Positions 49,651-60,771 of a stretch of 64,000 nucleotides of DNA are shown here, one piece after another. Both the position numbers and the translations under genes were made by a program. Numbering within the stretch: position 1 is the stretch's first letter; each line of letters starts with the position of its first letter. Under the pieces are notes generated by a model. It ran no database searches. It was not told the origin of the DNA and worked only from the letters and a program-made list of their open reading frames with translations. This DNA comes from Coriaria nepalensis (taxonomy: Eukaryota > Streptophyta > Magnoliopsida > Cucurbitales > Coriariaceae): positions 1,495,501-1,559,500 of the forward strand of contig CP114489.1 in NCBI GenBank assembly GCA_027186245.1. The letters run 5' to 3'.

Positions 49651-50899
49651 GGGAGATTTCGGCCAAAATTCTTATTTGATTCTCAAATTTCATGCGAAAT
49701 CACTTATTTTACTCTCAAATTTCAGCAAACCTTTTATATTGGCTGAAAAAATAATTGAAAAAATGATTTTTTAGCCACATTTTTTAGAAAATTGATTCCC
49801 CTTTTAATTTTTATAGATTTGGTTGAATTTTCCAATTTTATTTAAGTAAATTTTTTATTTTTTTAAATTATTTCAATTGAACTTAATAATAGATGAAAAT
49901 TGATTGATTTATTTTATAAATGGTCGATATTAATTATTGATTAATTCATATGCAAGCAATAAATTATTAATTTTCATATTGCATCACTAATCATTGTAAA
50001 ATCACCGGTTATATATATATTATAATTTATTAATTTTATGACCCGTCACATGCGAAGAGTTGTAGCTACGAGGGATACGGCTGCATACACACAATAAATT
50101 TTTATTTTATAAATAGAATTGAAGAACGACGTGAGCATGTGATCATGTACATACTCGTGAGCGCAGGTGGTCCAGTCATTAAGGCCGTCATCATTAAGTC
50201 ATTTTTTTAATCAGAGAAACTTAAGTTCACAAAGTGACACGTCATTGTTCAAACCTTTGACTTTTACCAATCTGTCGGTCCGATCCCTTTGGAATTATGA
50301 TGGGCTTGTTGAATTGGACCTTTTTTTGTGCCAAGGATGTCGAATACATTGACAACACGACAACATCACTTCAGTTTTGTTGTGGGATTTAGTCCAAGTA
50401 CTATGAGCACGGGCCATTTAGGGCCTATTAAGATCCCCCCAACAATCATTATCACGAAGGATTGGGCTTAGAATCAGACCATGATTTAGTAAACATATCA
50501 AACTCAGGCCCAAATTGTTAGTCTACTCGAGTTAAAACTTGCAGAAAAAAAAAAAAAGAAGTCGCTCTATTCGTTTCCCTCCTGTTGTCTAATCACCAGT
50601 CAGTTACTGCTGCAAAGATTCTCATGCTCTCACCCTGTCCTTCATCAATGGCAGATTTTAAGTTCCTATTTCCTATACAGGTTTGTTTCCTCCATCTTTC
50701 TTCCTCCCTTTTTACATTTTTATTCTTTCGTTTTCACATTCTTATAGCATTCTCATCTTACTCAGAAGAAAGAGATTCATTCACAATGCCTGTTACCAGC
50801 TCCGTTTCTCTATAATTCAAACAATTCGGAGATGGTTTTCAAAGAATTGTATCAATTGAAGTTTGATTCCAAGTATATACTTTCAAATTGACATTCTAG
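49651..50899. other. Intergenic DNA before the PPR relic
   Basis: AT-rich to about 50,150, then mixed composition. No gene recognised. The segment just before 50,900 ends in a splice-acceptor-like acattctag, which may be an old intron of the PPR relic. Confidence 0.4.
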
Positions 50900-51497
50900 G
50901 CACAATTGAGTTTGGACTTTTTCTCCAAGGCACTTGATATTCTCATTGATCAAAAGGATTCGCAAAATGCAATCAAATTATGGGATATAATGATAGGTGG
51001 CGATTAGGTCCTGTACTTAGTAATGTACAACGGAATGATCGGATTGCTTTGTGAGAATAACAAAATCGACGATGCGTTTAAGTTTCTTGACATGATGGTC
51101 TTTCATGGTGAATTTCCCGATTCATTAACCTAAAACATGATTTTTGGGTGTTTGATTAAGAGGAAGGAAGATAGGAGAGCGAGCAAGTTTTTTGTCGAGA
51201 TGGCGAAGAATGAGTGGCCTCCAAGTCATGCTAATTGTATGGGTGCGATTATGATGATGTTGGAAGGTGACGACCCGGAAACGGCGATTGATATTTGGGA
51301 TTTCATGATTGTCAAGCTGATTGATGCAACCTGGGCCGGTTATCCGAGTTGGAGAAGGTTTGCCGAGGATATGGTTGATCGGAGAATTAGGATTTATGAT
51401 TCAACTAAAGAGCGTGTGAAGGATAAGTTTCTGTAAGCAAGGAAGAAATGATAGGGATAAGTTTGATAGTCTTCGTAGAAGGTGGAGAGATTCCTAA
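50900..51497 (+). pseudogene. PPR-repeat protein pseudogene (C-terminal part)
   Basis: A single frame reads FFSKALDILIDQKDS, AIKLWDIMIGGD, a TAG, LVMYNGMIGLLCENNKIDDA, FKFLDMMVFHGEFPDSLT, a TAA, NMIFGCLIKRKEDRRASKFF, MMMLEGDDPETAIDIWDFM and RRFAEDMVDRRIRIYDSTK. These are degenerate 35-residue pentatricopeptide repeats. After a frameshift near 51,434 the family-like end KFDSLRRRWRDS follows to about 51,497. A segment between IWDFMI and RRFAED appears deleted or scrambled. Two in-frame stops and a frameshift make it a pseudogene. PPR proteins bind organellar RNA. Confidence 0.8.
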
Positions 51498-52072
51498 ACC
51501 TCTCTTTGTCTGTAAACTTACTTTCAAAAAGAAAGGGGGGGGGGGGGGAATTTTTAAAAATATATATATATAAATAAAGAAATAAAGAAATAGCCTCTTT
51601 CTTATGTCTTAAGCTTTGAGCTAGTGGTCTACTAATTACTATTCTTTTAGCTTGGTATGAATGAATGATAACCTTCCCCCCCCCCATCGTACAAAAAGAC
51701 AAAATTAGCAAACAGACATTATTTCTCATTAGTTTAATGTCCAAACACTCTCAAATTCTTGCACAAATTGTTATATATTGCACAGTCTCACTTTCCACTG
51801 CCTGAGCAGCATTGGAAAGTAAACTGTTATGCATTTTAGTAATGCAAGTTTGGTATTTTTCTTTTTTCAAACCTTTTTTTTTTTTTTTAAGAATTATTAT
51901 AAGAGAAAAAAAAAGTATTTGAAGATTATCATACACAAATTGAACACTTCAAACACTTTACAAAAAGGTTTATATAGATTAGATACCATACCTTCGCTCT
52001 CATTTAGAACTAACAGTCATTTTTTCTTACATATACTTTTGCTTTCTGTTTTTTTCTTTTGCGCCAAATGAA
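51498..52072. other. Intergenic DNA with homopolymer runs
   Basis: A run of about 14 G residues lies at 51,535-51,549, and C-rich and T-rich runs at about 51,676-51,685 and 51,875-51,888. The right end is the leader of the NHL gene. It contains an ATG at 52,068 that is out of frame, with a seven-codon ORF overlapping the main start. Confidence 0.5.
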
Positions 52073-52675
52073 ATGCCACGAAAACTGATCTCAAGTAGAA
52101 CTCGAGGTACTCACCCTCTCGTCTGGCTCGCTGCGATTATCTGCACGGTCATCACCGTCGCCGTCATAATTACCGGAACCGTCGTCTTCGTTGGTTACCT
52201 GGCGATTCATCCGAGAGTTCCTTCGATCAGCGTTGTCGAAGCTCATTTAGACAATATACAGAACGATCTTTCCGGCCGGCTTGAGATTCAAGTGACGACT
52301 GTACTCAGAGCGAAAAACGACAACCTCAAGGCACACGCTAGGTTTTCGAATTGGGGATTCAAGCTTAGTTTTTTAGGTTTAGAGATTGCGAGAATGGCAG
52401 CGGCTTCGTTCGATGTAGGGAAGAACAGCTCGCAGGATTTGAGGTATGAAGTCGGATCGTCGTCTATACCATTGAATCCGGTTCAGATGGAGAGAGTTAG
52501 TCTGTGGATGAAGCGGGATGTGATCTGGTTCGATCTGAAAGGGAGTTCAAGGACTCGATGGAGGATTGGATTGCTCGGTTCGGTTAAGTTCTGGTGTCGT
52601 TTGGATTGTCAGCTCAAGTTTCATCAGTCCAATGGCTCTTACATCAAGTCGCCTTGCACCTCACAATCTAAATAA
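52073..52675 (+). CDS. NHL / LEA_2 (NDR1/HIN1-like) membrane protein
   Basis: An intronless 200-residue protein. A short basic cytosolic tail (MPRKLISSRTRG) precedes one long membrane segment at about residues 17-46 (LAAIICTVITVAVIITGTVV). A LEA_2 beta-sandwich domain lies at about 70-190, with the typical LRAKNDNLKAHARFSNWGFKL and a C-terminal CRLDCQLKFH near 178. NHL proteins sit in the plasma membrane, and some act in defence signalling; which clade this belongs to cannot be told. The start chosen is the second of two adjacent ATGs (atgaaatgcc). The first, at 52,068, is out of frame and closes after six residues. A (CT)n tract follows the stop at 52,679-52,702. Confidence 0.88.
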   Translation: MPRKLISSRTRGTHPLVWLAAIICTVITVAVIITGTVVFVGYLAIHPRVPSISVVEAHLDNIQNDLSGRLEIQVTTVLRAKNDNLKAHARFSNWGFKLSFLGLEIARMAAASFDVGKNSSQDLRYEVGSSSIPLNPVQMERVSLWMKRDVIWFDLKGSSRTRWRIGLLGSVKFWCRLDCQLKFHQSNGSYIKSPCTSQSK

Positions 52676-52989
52676 AGCTTCTCTCTCTCTCTCTCTCTCT
52701 CTGCCATTGATTAGTCAGGAAGAAAGAAGAAAAAATCAGTTCTGTTCTCTAACAAACAATAAAAATTACTTATTTATTTATTTTCATAAAATAGAAAATG
52801 CCAAATAAAAATAGGAATTTACTAAAACACCCCTACTGTGTTTGTGTTATAAATCAGTAGCTTCACCGTCAGTAATATTACTATGGTAAGCGACCAGTGT
52901 AGGAATTGCATTGAAGGTGTTTGCCTCAGAATCCGTACGACTTAGAAATGCAATTCTTCTTTTTATGTTCCCCAAACTGATCTCGGAAT

Positions 52990-53893
52990 CCCATTAGACA
53001 GAAGTGTTTTCTTAACCTCTTCCATCTCTAGAGTGTAGATCTCTCGAACATAGGGCAACAAGTTCATGATATTTATCGACAAGGCTCACTGATATTACAT
53101 ATCCCCAACACAACTATTTACAGCTTCATTCATAACCCACATATGATATATCAGCATATGGTTGAAGAACAGTTCGAGAACTATTTATCACTGCCAGTTT
53201 GGAGACATTCCGGCATGGCTAGCTATCTCTGAAAACACCTCATTAACAATCGATGCTATCACATATTAACCAATAGAATACTCCATTAAGGTTCAAATGT
53301 TTACGGCTTCCTCAAATTCTACACCTCAATTCTATTATAACGATCGACATGCCGGTTATGATGCACATAGTGCACATGCAAACGACTTACGATCCTGACA
53401 ACCTTGTAGACATTAGTTTAGTTTTGAAATCATACCCGAACCCAACGGCGTCTAAACCATAATGGTCTTCCTCTAGCTCAGGATCATGAATTACAGACTT
53501 GGGTAAGACTTCTAAGCCTCCAATCATTGGTTTGCATAACACGATTCGATAATGATCTATTGTTTGATAGAGACAGGGGATGCCGTTGTAGGATCCCGAG
53601 AATACCAGTGTAGTAGCGGTTTTCACGAAGTCTGGAAGATCGATTTTCAAAACCGAAATAGAAGAATTAAGGCCACGTGATATCAAGGATAAAATGTTTT
53701 TCTGCATGTTATCTGAAAAAGAAGGACTTGTGATTCGAAGAGAGTCGTGTTGATAGTTGTTTATGAATCTATGATTGCTGAAGAGGTTTCTCCAAGTCTT
53801 AGTAACCCTAGAGTCGTGTTATAGACTTTAGCGGCAATCTAGAGAGGACCTGTGTTCTACAACTTCTGGCATGTTGTATTGCCTTGCCGACAT
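52990..53893 (-). pseudogene. F-box protein pseudogene with F-box-associated domain
   Basis: On the minus strand the fragments follow family order: MSARQYNMPEVVEH, then LSRLPLKSITRL in another frame, then TKTWRNLFSNHRFINNYQHD, SLRITSPSFSDNMQKN, GLDAVGFGYDFKTK, a shift, YKVVRIVSRLHVHYV, RYNRIEV with a stop, and LNGVFYWLICDSID. These match the F-box core (LPxKSxxRxxxVxKxW) and the F-box-associated domain (GFGYD, YKVVRI, LNGVFYW). At least three frameshifts and several stops are present. F-box proteins are substrate adaptors of SCF ubiquitin ligases. The 3' limit of the relic is uncertain. Confidence 0.75.
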
Positions 53894-56800
53894 GTCTATT
53901 TTCTTGCTTAAGAATGTCTATAACCTCACCCAATTAATCCAAACTTGAGAACGAAAGGCAAAATAAGCAGAGAACAAGAATCGAAGTTAGACCAAAAATC
54001 GAAGGAGAGAATATATAATCAAATTAAAGTTAAAAGAGTTGTGATACGAACAAAAAGACTGTATTTAGATTAGACAAAGATTACGCTGGGTAGGGAGAGT
54101 CATCGATTAAATTAAGAAGAAAAGATGGGCCTGGTCTGGTTCCTGATTTTATGGGCCATGGAGCGCGACGATAGTTGTGGGAGACCGTTTACTTTTTGTT
54201 TGGCGCCCAGCATAGATGTTAATGGGAGCGGCTCGTGGCTGCTGTGTTCCATGTCATTGTCAAAATATATGCACAAGAAAAGATGAAAAAGGTGTTAGTA
54301 AAGCAACAAAAGCTTACGGAGAACTGCATAAACTTTGCAAATCCCATCTAATACCGATTCCACCACGCGCTGTCTCTGTCCCTATATCATTTTCTTCTTT
54401 ATGAATAGATTAGGGAGGATAATAATTTTTATTTTTTTAATTTCGTGCCACTCTTCTTTGATTTTGTTTGTTGTTTTCTGGGCAATCTATATCCTTTCGC
54501 CAAAGGAGTTTGCCCTTTTGAGTTCTGTTCTGGGCATGCGATCGATTTAACCGTCCACATTAATGAACTCATTTCTAGCGAACAATGATCAATTTGAGGA
54601 GTGTGTTCATGATATCATTAGGGAAAGAAGCGGGTGACTGAAACTTTTGTTTTTGCTTCCCTAAGGAAAATAGTGAAAGAACATGTACATTTCAAACAAC
54701 AATGACTTCACATGTCCAATTTGTTCAATATTTATACTGTTCATCTGCATAATAAATCTTCATCACATTGACTGAGGAATGAGGATAAAGAAAATCACTG
54801 CCTGACAGTAGAGTCTTATACCTCGGTTGATCTGATATGGTAGGCGTCATTCCAATTCCTCTCAACCGTCAACCAATGTTGGAAAACAACTCAAACATGT
54901 ATACCACTTCATCCTGCTTAATCACAGTATCATGGGAAAAAACAAGTTGAAAAGCAAACCAGCTCACTGAATAGATATATCATGTTCTACTACTATCCTG
55001 TCGAACCACCATTAAGATCTATCAACAAGAGTTTCTCATACACTGAAAATACAAGTCTGATATTGATTCTTCCATCTACAATAACTGATTATTCAACTTC
55101 AATGTCAATTGCACTAGCACCAGGTTCACTTACTTCAATTCTTCTAATCTTCTGTTGCTTTCTGAACCTAACTACGGAAGTTTATCTACAACCCAATGTA
55201 TCAGAATTGAACTAAAATCCCTCGCCCATAGATGAAAGAATAGAGCACCCACCAGATCAAAAATTATAAAAATATCAATAAGATTATTTGAAGCATATGC
55301 TAGAACCCACCCACTTATTATTGCAAGAAAGAAAACAACAGAGAACTCATTAACAATCAAAGTAGAAAAAACAATTTTGGTAAGAAACATAGAGAGGAGA
55401 AAAAGAATATTGACAATTAGGTGGTCACACTTCAAGATTTGTTTAAGCAACTATGAGTAATGGGAGGACTTCCGTACTAGAACAGACACATCCTTATTTA
55501 GAACAATACTTATCTTGTAATCAATATACACACACATTACTTGTGGTCCTAAATCATTTCTTTTGGTGGCGTTTAAGCCGATCAAAACTGATGCTAATAT
55601 TTTCAGTGAGCAAAATTCAATTCCTAACAGTACTGCCACAGCTATCATGAATCCAAATTACCAACTATACCACATGCTTCACAGGAAAAAAAGAAAGGTC
55701 TTGAATCTCGATTACAGATCATTTTTCACAACTAAAGTATACTAATTTTCGATTATAGAATGCACATCTAATTAAACTCCACAATTCAGGAAGCCATTAC
55801 GCCATATGCAATCCGGATTTTCAAACAACTGAATCAGAAAAGGTGAGAATTGAATCATCGATAGAGTCATATAAGGATCGATTCATAATTCAAGCAGAAA
55901 TTAGAACACGCGATATGTAATCGAATTCAAACAAAACGAAAAGGAAAAAGAAAACAGATCTGTAGCGCAGCGTGCAGATTGAGTGCAGAAGAAAGAAAAA
56001 AAAAAGAAGAGAAATTTACATCGAAAGGAAAGAGAAGTCGGACCTGAGATATGGAAATGAAACATGCATGCAAGTTTTTCACCTCGCGGTCTCCGATTCA
56101 GTTGATGCAAGGCGGGATCCAATTCGTTCCGCTTCGTCACGGCGCCCAATTAAGGGAAGCCACCTTGCCGTTAAATAACTGAAAGGACGAAGCAGTTCCC
56201 GACCTGCACCAAGCGAATTAGAGACCGCCAGCAATTCAATCGACGTCATAAGAACTCTCGAGTCTTCTTCCTCGCACTGATGGAAGAAGGTGAAGGGAAA
56301 GAAAGAGACTATAAAGAGGAGGCCTTCAACCCTATGAGAGATGGGTAGACGGGTAGCGATTGACTAGGGGTTGGCTATTATTTACTGTGAGCTCAGGCCA
56401 ATAATATGGTAACACGTGGGTAATTAGAAACCAGTATTCCGAAAATACTCTTTTGAAAGGAGGGGTAAACTCGTAAGACTGTATGGTGCGGTCGTACCTG
56501 TTAGCGTGAGTTTATATATACTAATATACTATACTATAGTCTATATACGGATTTATACATAAAATCTCGAATATTGATCATAATATAAAGGAAAATCGTA
56601 CACACATTAATATACCTTGATTACAGTGTAAGATCCTTACTTTACGAATTACGTACAGTCTTTAGTCAGATTTTGATTGTTTAATATTCCTTCTTGTAAC
56701 ACATGCCATTATAAGTAGAGTAGACTGCGCCAGTAAGCAGTAGACTAAAAAGCATCGTGATGTCATCAATGGCGTCTAAGTCTATTGCTTATGCATGGGG

Positions 56801-57240
56801 GGAAAGGATCATGCATTCATGTTACCCAATTCGAAGTTAATTAACGACGAATTATTGTATCATGTAATTGTTACGTTTATAAATATTATTTATATATATT
56901 ATATTAAAAATATTATATTAAAAATAAGATATTAATTAATAAAAAATTATTATATATATTATACATAATATATGACAATATACATCATGTATATAAGAAT
57001 CCATCTTTTCAAAATTTTAATTAAAAAAATATTTATTTTTCAATAATTATGTAATTTACCAAATATACGAGTAAATAAAAATGTCAAATTCCACGCTGTC
57101 ACTAACACATAATGTCATTCCAAAGTGAAAACACAACTCAGGACTTCATATATTACAAGCTATCAAACCCATAAATTTACAATGAAACAAACCTTCACAA
57201 AAGGGTGAAAAAAAAAGTCAGAATCTAAGAACTAGAGGGA
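53894..57240. other. Intergenic or possibly transcribed non-coding DNA
   Basis: No protein family recognised in 3.3 kb. On the minus strand near 56,300 a TATA-like sequence and a CT-rich leader-like stretch precede a 56-codon ORF at 56,082-56,249 (starting MTSIELLAVSNSLGAGREL). Its end coincides with a possible donor, gcgag|gtgaaa. This could be the first exon of a gene or a non-coding transcript. The last 180 bases are AT-rich and may hold the 3' UTR of the next gene. Confidence 0.35.
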
Positions 57241-58591
57241 TCATTCACGGCGATTGCTTCCGGCAACATTCTTAACCCCAACGGACATAATGCGGGCAAA
57301 CATAGGCAGAGTCGGGTAAGTAAGCATGCCTAGTAGGAACCAATTGAAGCTTAAGAGAGCTACAGCATCAGAAGCAAGTTTGTATTTGTTCTCTATGCTG
57401 CAGAAAAACCGAACACCGCTCTTCAAAGACATCCCCATAACGGCAAATAGTGCGATGACAAGTGGCGTGCACGGGTCTTCTGCTTCCCATACAATTACTC
57501 CAACAGTGAGGGATAGTATTGCACTGAAAAAACTCTGTGAGAGAGCATATCCCCTTTGCTCGTAAATATCGGGATTGTTAGCGAACATCTCGGACCTTAT
57601 TCGAGTAGACATTGTGATTTTGGGTTCTGGCAGGTCTTGAAAGAGGATGTTATTACTCTTTTGAGGATTGCTTATATCAAAGTTCCAGTGTCCTTGGATC
57701 TCGCTAAGTCGAAGATTTTCGTTTCGGATATCACTTAACTGTTAGAACATGTAAGTGAATAATTAGAATCATGATGTAATCTGTTTATGTCATTACGTAA
57801 TGGATATGTAGAAAAAATAAAAATGTATTGATTTATTACCTCAGTTTCTAAGTAGTTGATTTTGTTTATGGCCTTTTCGTGCTGTTCTTCGAGTTCTTCC
57901 AGCATTAACTCCGATGGAAGATGTTCTTTGGTTGTAATTTGGAGATGTCTTTGAAGATGTTTCCTATCCATTTCTAGATTCTCCATCTCAATCAGCATTT
58001 CTTGCAGATGTTGCTCCATCTAAATATTAGAGTACAAAGTATCACTCTTTTAGCCTTGAAGAAACAGAACCAGGTTAAAAGAAGATTCAACAAATTAGTA
58101 GAAGCCTAGATTACGCAGTAATGTGGGGACAAAAGGAATGCGAGATGGAAGACATTGTTAAGAAAAAAAAAAAGAAATGTTCTTTCAGGAATAAAAGCAA
58201 ACAGATGGTGGTGGGCGTAAATAAGACTAACCTGCCTTTCTCTCTGGAAAGAAGTCAAGAGTCGAGCAGGAAGAGAAATAAGAGCTAGTACCCCCATAAT
58301 AATTCTACAAACTAAGTTCAGCTGCAGACTAATAGAACCTTTCACCAGTTCCAGCCAAGTGGAAATAACAAGGGAAATGATTTCAAGACCAAAAAAACAG
58401 GCCAGTATGAAAACAGAGAAACTCCTCATGATCCATTTCATCAAAATTTCTAACAACCCAGAAAGCAATGCCATTGAACCCATCGTTTCAACTTCGGAAT
58501 AGGAAGAATTTTGCAGAAGACAGCTAGGTACTTGGATCTCGGATTCGGTTGGCAATGCAGAGAAAGAAAGGTCAGAGAAAAAACAGAGCAT
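57241..58591 (-). CDS. Uncharacterised plant membrane protein with central coiled coil
   Basis: Three exons (58591-58232, 58019-57840, 57738-57241) give 345 residues. I do not recognise a named family. Exon 1 encodes two to three hydrophobic segments (about residues 44-115, SFSVFILACFFGLEIISLVI and IIMGVLALISL). Exon 2 is almost purely a charged coiled coil (MEQHLQEMLIEMENLEMDRK onward, heptad-like), about residues 121-180. Exon 3 adds three more hydrophobic segments at the C-terminus (FFSAILSLTVGVIVW, PLVIALFAVMGMSL, LLSFNWFLLGMLTYP), and the protein ends AGSNRRE. Exon boundaries fall neatly between membrane and coiled-coil modules. All junctions are GT-AG in phase 0, and the gene looks intact. 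The start is the first ATG of the open exon. Confidence 0.8.
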
Positions 58592-60771
58592 TCTCTTAAT
58601 TAAACAGAGTAAGAGAAAAGGGAGCGTAGAAGAGGTGTTAGATTCTGAGATGGAGAGCTGGCGAGAAGACCACTCGTATGAATGACGCGTGTTGAGTAAT
58701 GAGGTAAAGTTTTTACAATCGATCCCTCTGTTCCTATCCTGTTCGTTGCAGTTGGAATAAATTTTTAACGGGAAAGGCCGAGTCGGCTTCTGTCGACCAA
58801 AAATCTGTCTTGGTAAAAGAAATGGACAACTCTATGGCGATTTTCGTTTTTTAAAACACAAAAAAGCAATCTTAAAAACTGCTTCCTTCTTTCATTTAGA
58901 AACAGGTCTGGTCTAAGGAAATAATAACGTTTTCGAAGATTGTGATATCTGTAAGCAGTATCTTTGTCCGGGGATCGTAAAGTGTTTCGGAAGCACAATC
59001 ATTACCGAACATAATACACCAAATGGTTTTATCTGAAAGACTGTTTCAACGATCCGTCAAAGTGGCTGGAAGAGCAGTACCAAATGTATAGAAAGCATCC
59101 TCCAATGCCACCCGCTGTATCGTTAGATGCTGGATTGGTGTATGTGCGTAGAGTTGATGTCTCGAATCATGTGTCACGATATTATCCTCAAGATATCGAT
59201 GACTTCCTTCGGGTGTCCTTTGTTGACGAACAACATTCCTTCCATTTTCATACAAAAAAAAAAAAGAGAAAAAAATAGAGCATTTCTTTCTTCTTCTAGT
59301 TTGAATTTTTTTGAAAAAATAAAACGGATCGGACTGACCAAGAACAATAATCTTGATCAAGATTGATTGAATAGATACACTGAGACACTTCACTTCTTGT
59401 TCTCATCTTTCTGTTTTACACTTTACATCTCATTAAGAACAGGAATCTTGATCAAGTACGTATATATACTACTGACTAGGAACTCTTAAACTGGATAATT
59501 TCTTGTTCTCATCTTTCTATTTTTTTCTCCATTCTCTTGGAATTGTATTTACAGAATCATATGTTATATATATGGATACTGGCTTACAGAGCTCAACTGA
59601 GAGAGAAGCTGTGATAAAAAATATCAAATTTCCATGCTGTTTGTTGTCCACCTCTTACTTCTGCTGTTGTATTCTTTTGCAAATTTGTCATGTGAGATGG
59701 ACTGGATTTAGAATTTAGAAATCAGAACAACCTTTTCAGGCGAAACTAAATTCCAGCCCCCGGCACCGACAGCGCCCCGTCCCACTCAACTCGGCTAAAT
59801 ATATTAAGAATATTTAGAAAAGGTTAAACTTAGTATAAATGGATTTGACGTGAGCTCAAAATCTGGATGACTTAATCTATTAATAATGAGCTGCCATTTT
59901 GAGTTTCAATTCCGAAACTTTTAACTTAGTTGAGTCGTTGAATAAATATTGAACCGGGTCACTGTATGAGTGTTATAACCCATTCGGATTTGAAGGGGAT
60001 TCCCTACTTCTAGATTTTTCTTGCCGAAAATTATTTATCTTCTCTATGTGAGATGCAATTAGGGTTTCATTTTCTCCATGCAATCTCATTATAGTTTGAT
60101 TTTGTGATGTTTGATCTTATCCATGTATGATTATAGTATGATATTACCTTTTATTATGTTTTATGAGAGTCGTGGTTTATTAGTGTTCTTGATCTTGGTT
60201 GGCTACTTCTCTAATAATTTTGTAGTTAATATTTATTTGATTTCATTTTGTATAATAGTATTGTATGTGAGTAAAAGATTAGTTTGTAATATGATATTAT
60301 TATCACTAATGCAAACGAGTTTCGCTCGATTTTTTAAAGTTCGAAGTGGATTTAATTTTATAAGTGAACTACTATAATTTATTTCTGTTGATTTCTATTA
60401 CTGTATTTTTATTTGTGGAAAAAGGATCGTGTTGGAAGTTGAATATAAAAAATATTATAAAATATAAAGAGAAATATATAAAAAAAAATGTGTATAATAT
60501 ATAAGTACAAGATTGTTCTCTTATTACGTCACTTAGATTAGCGTCTGTCAGTTTAGTTTTGTAGGTTGAACTGAATTTTATGTCCTAAACTAGCTTATTG
60601 ACTTTCACACATGATCAAGTAGGTATCTCATATTTGTAACAGATGATTTTTTTTAATTTTTTTGGGTATATACAACAGAGTCACGGACCATATAAGAATG
60701 TTTCAATTCGTACAAATGGTAAAACGACATGTCGTTCGTGAACAAAAAAGAAGCGCGCCAAGCTTGAAATC
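58592..60771. other. Intergenic DNA with an unassigned ORF fragment
   Basis: On the plus strand at about 59,015-59,260 an open frame reads YTKWFYLKDCFNDPSKWLEE, QYQMYRKHPPMPPAVSLDAG and VRRVDVSNHVSRYYPQDIDD, ending in a Lys run over a poly-A tract. It looks like genuine protein but has no start codon before residue 24, and no family was recognised. The remainder (59,280-60,771) is AT-rich and empty. Confidence 0.35.

Noticed and set aside
58765..58998. A 77-codon minus-strand ORF (ends VDRSRLGLSR) as a gene
   Set aside because: No family match, no conserved context and atypical composition; the opposite strand shows equally plausible pieces.
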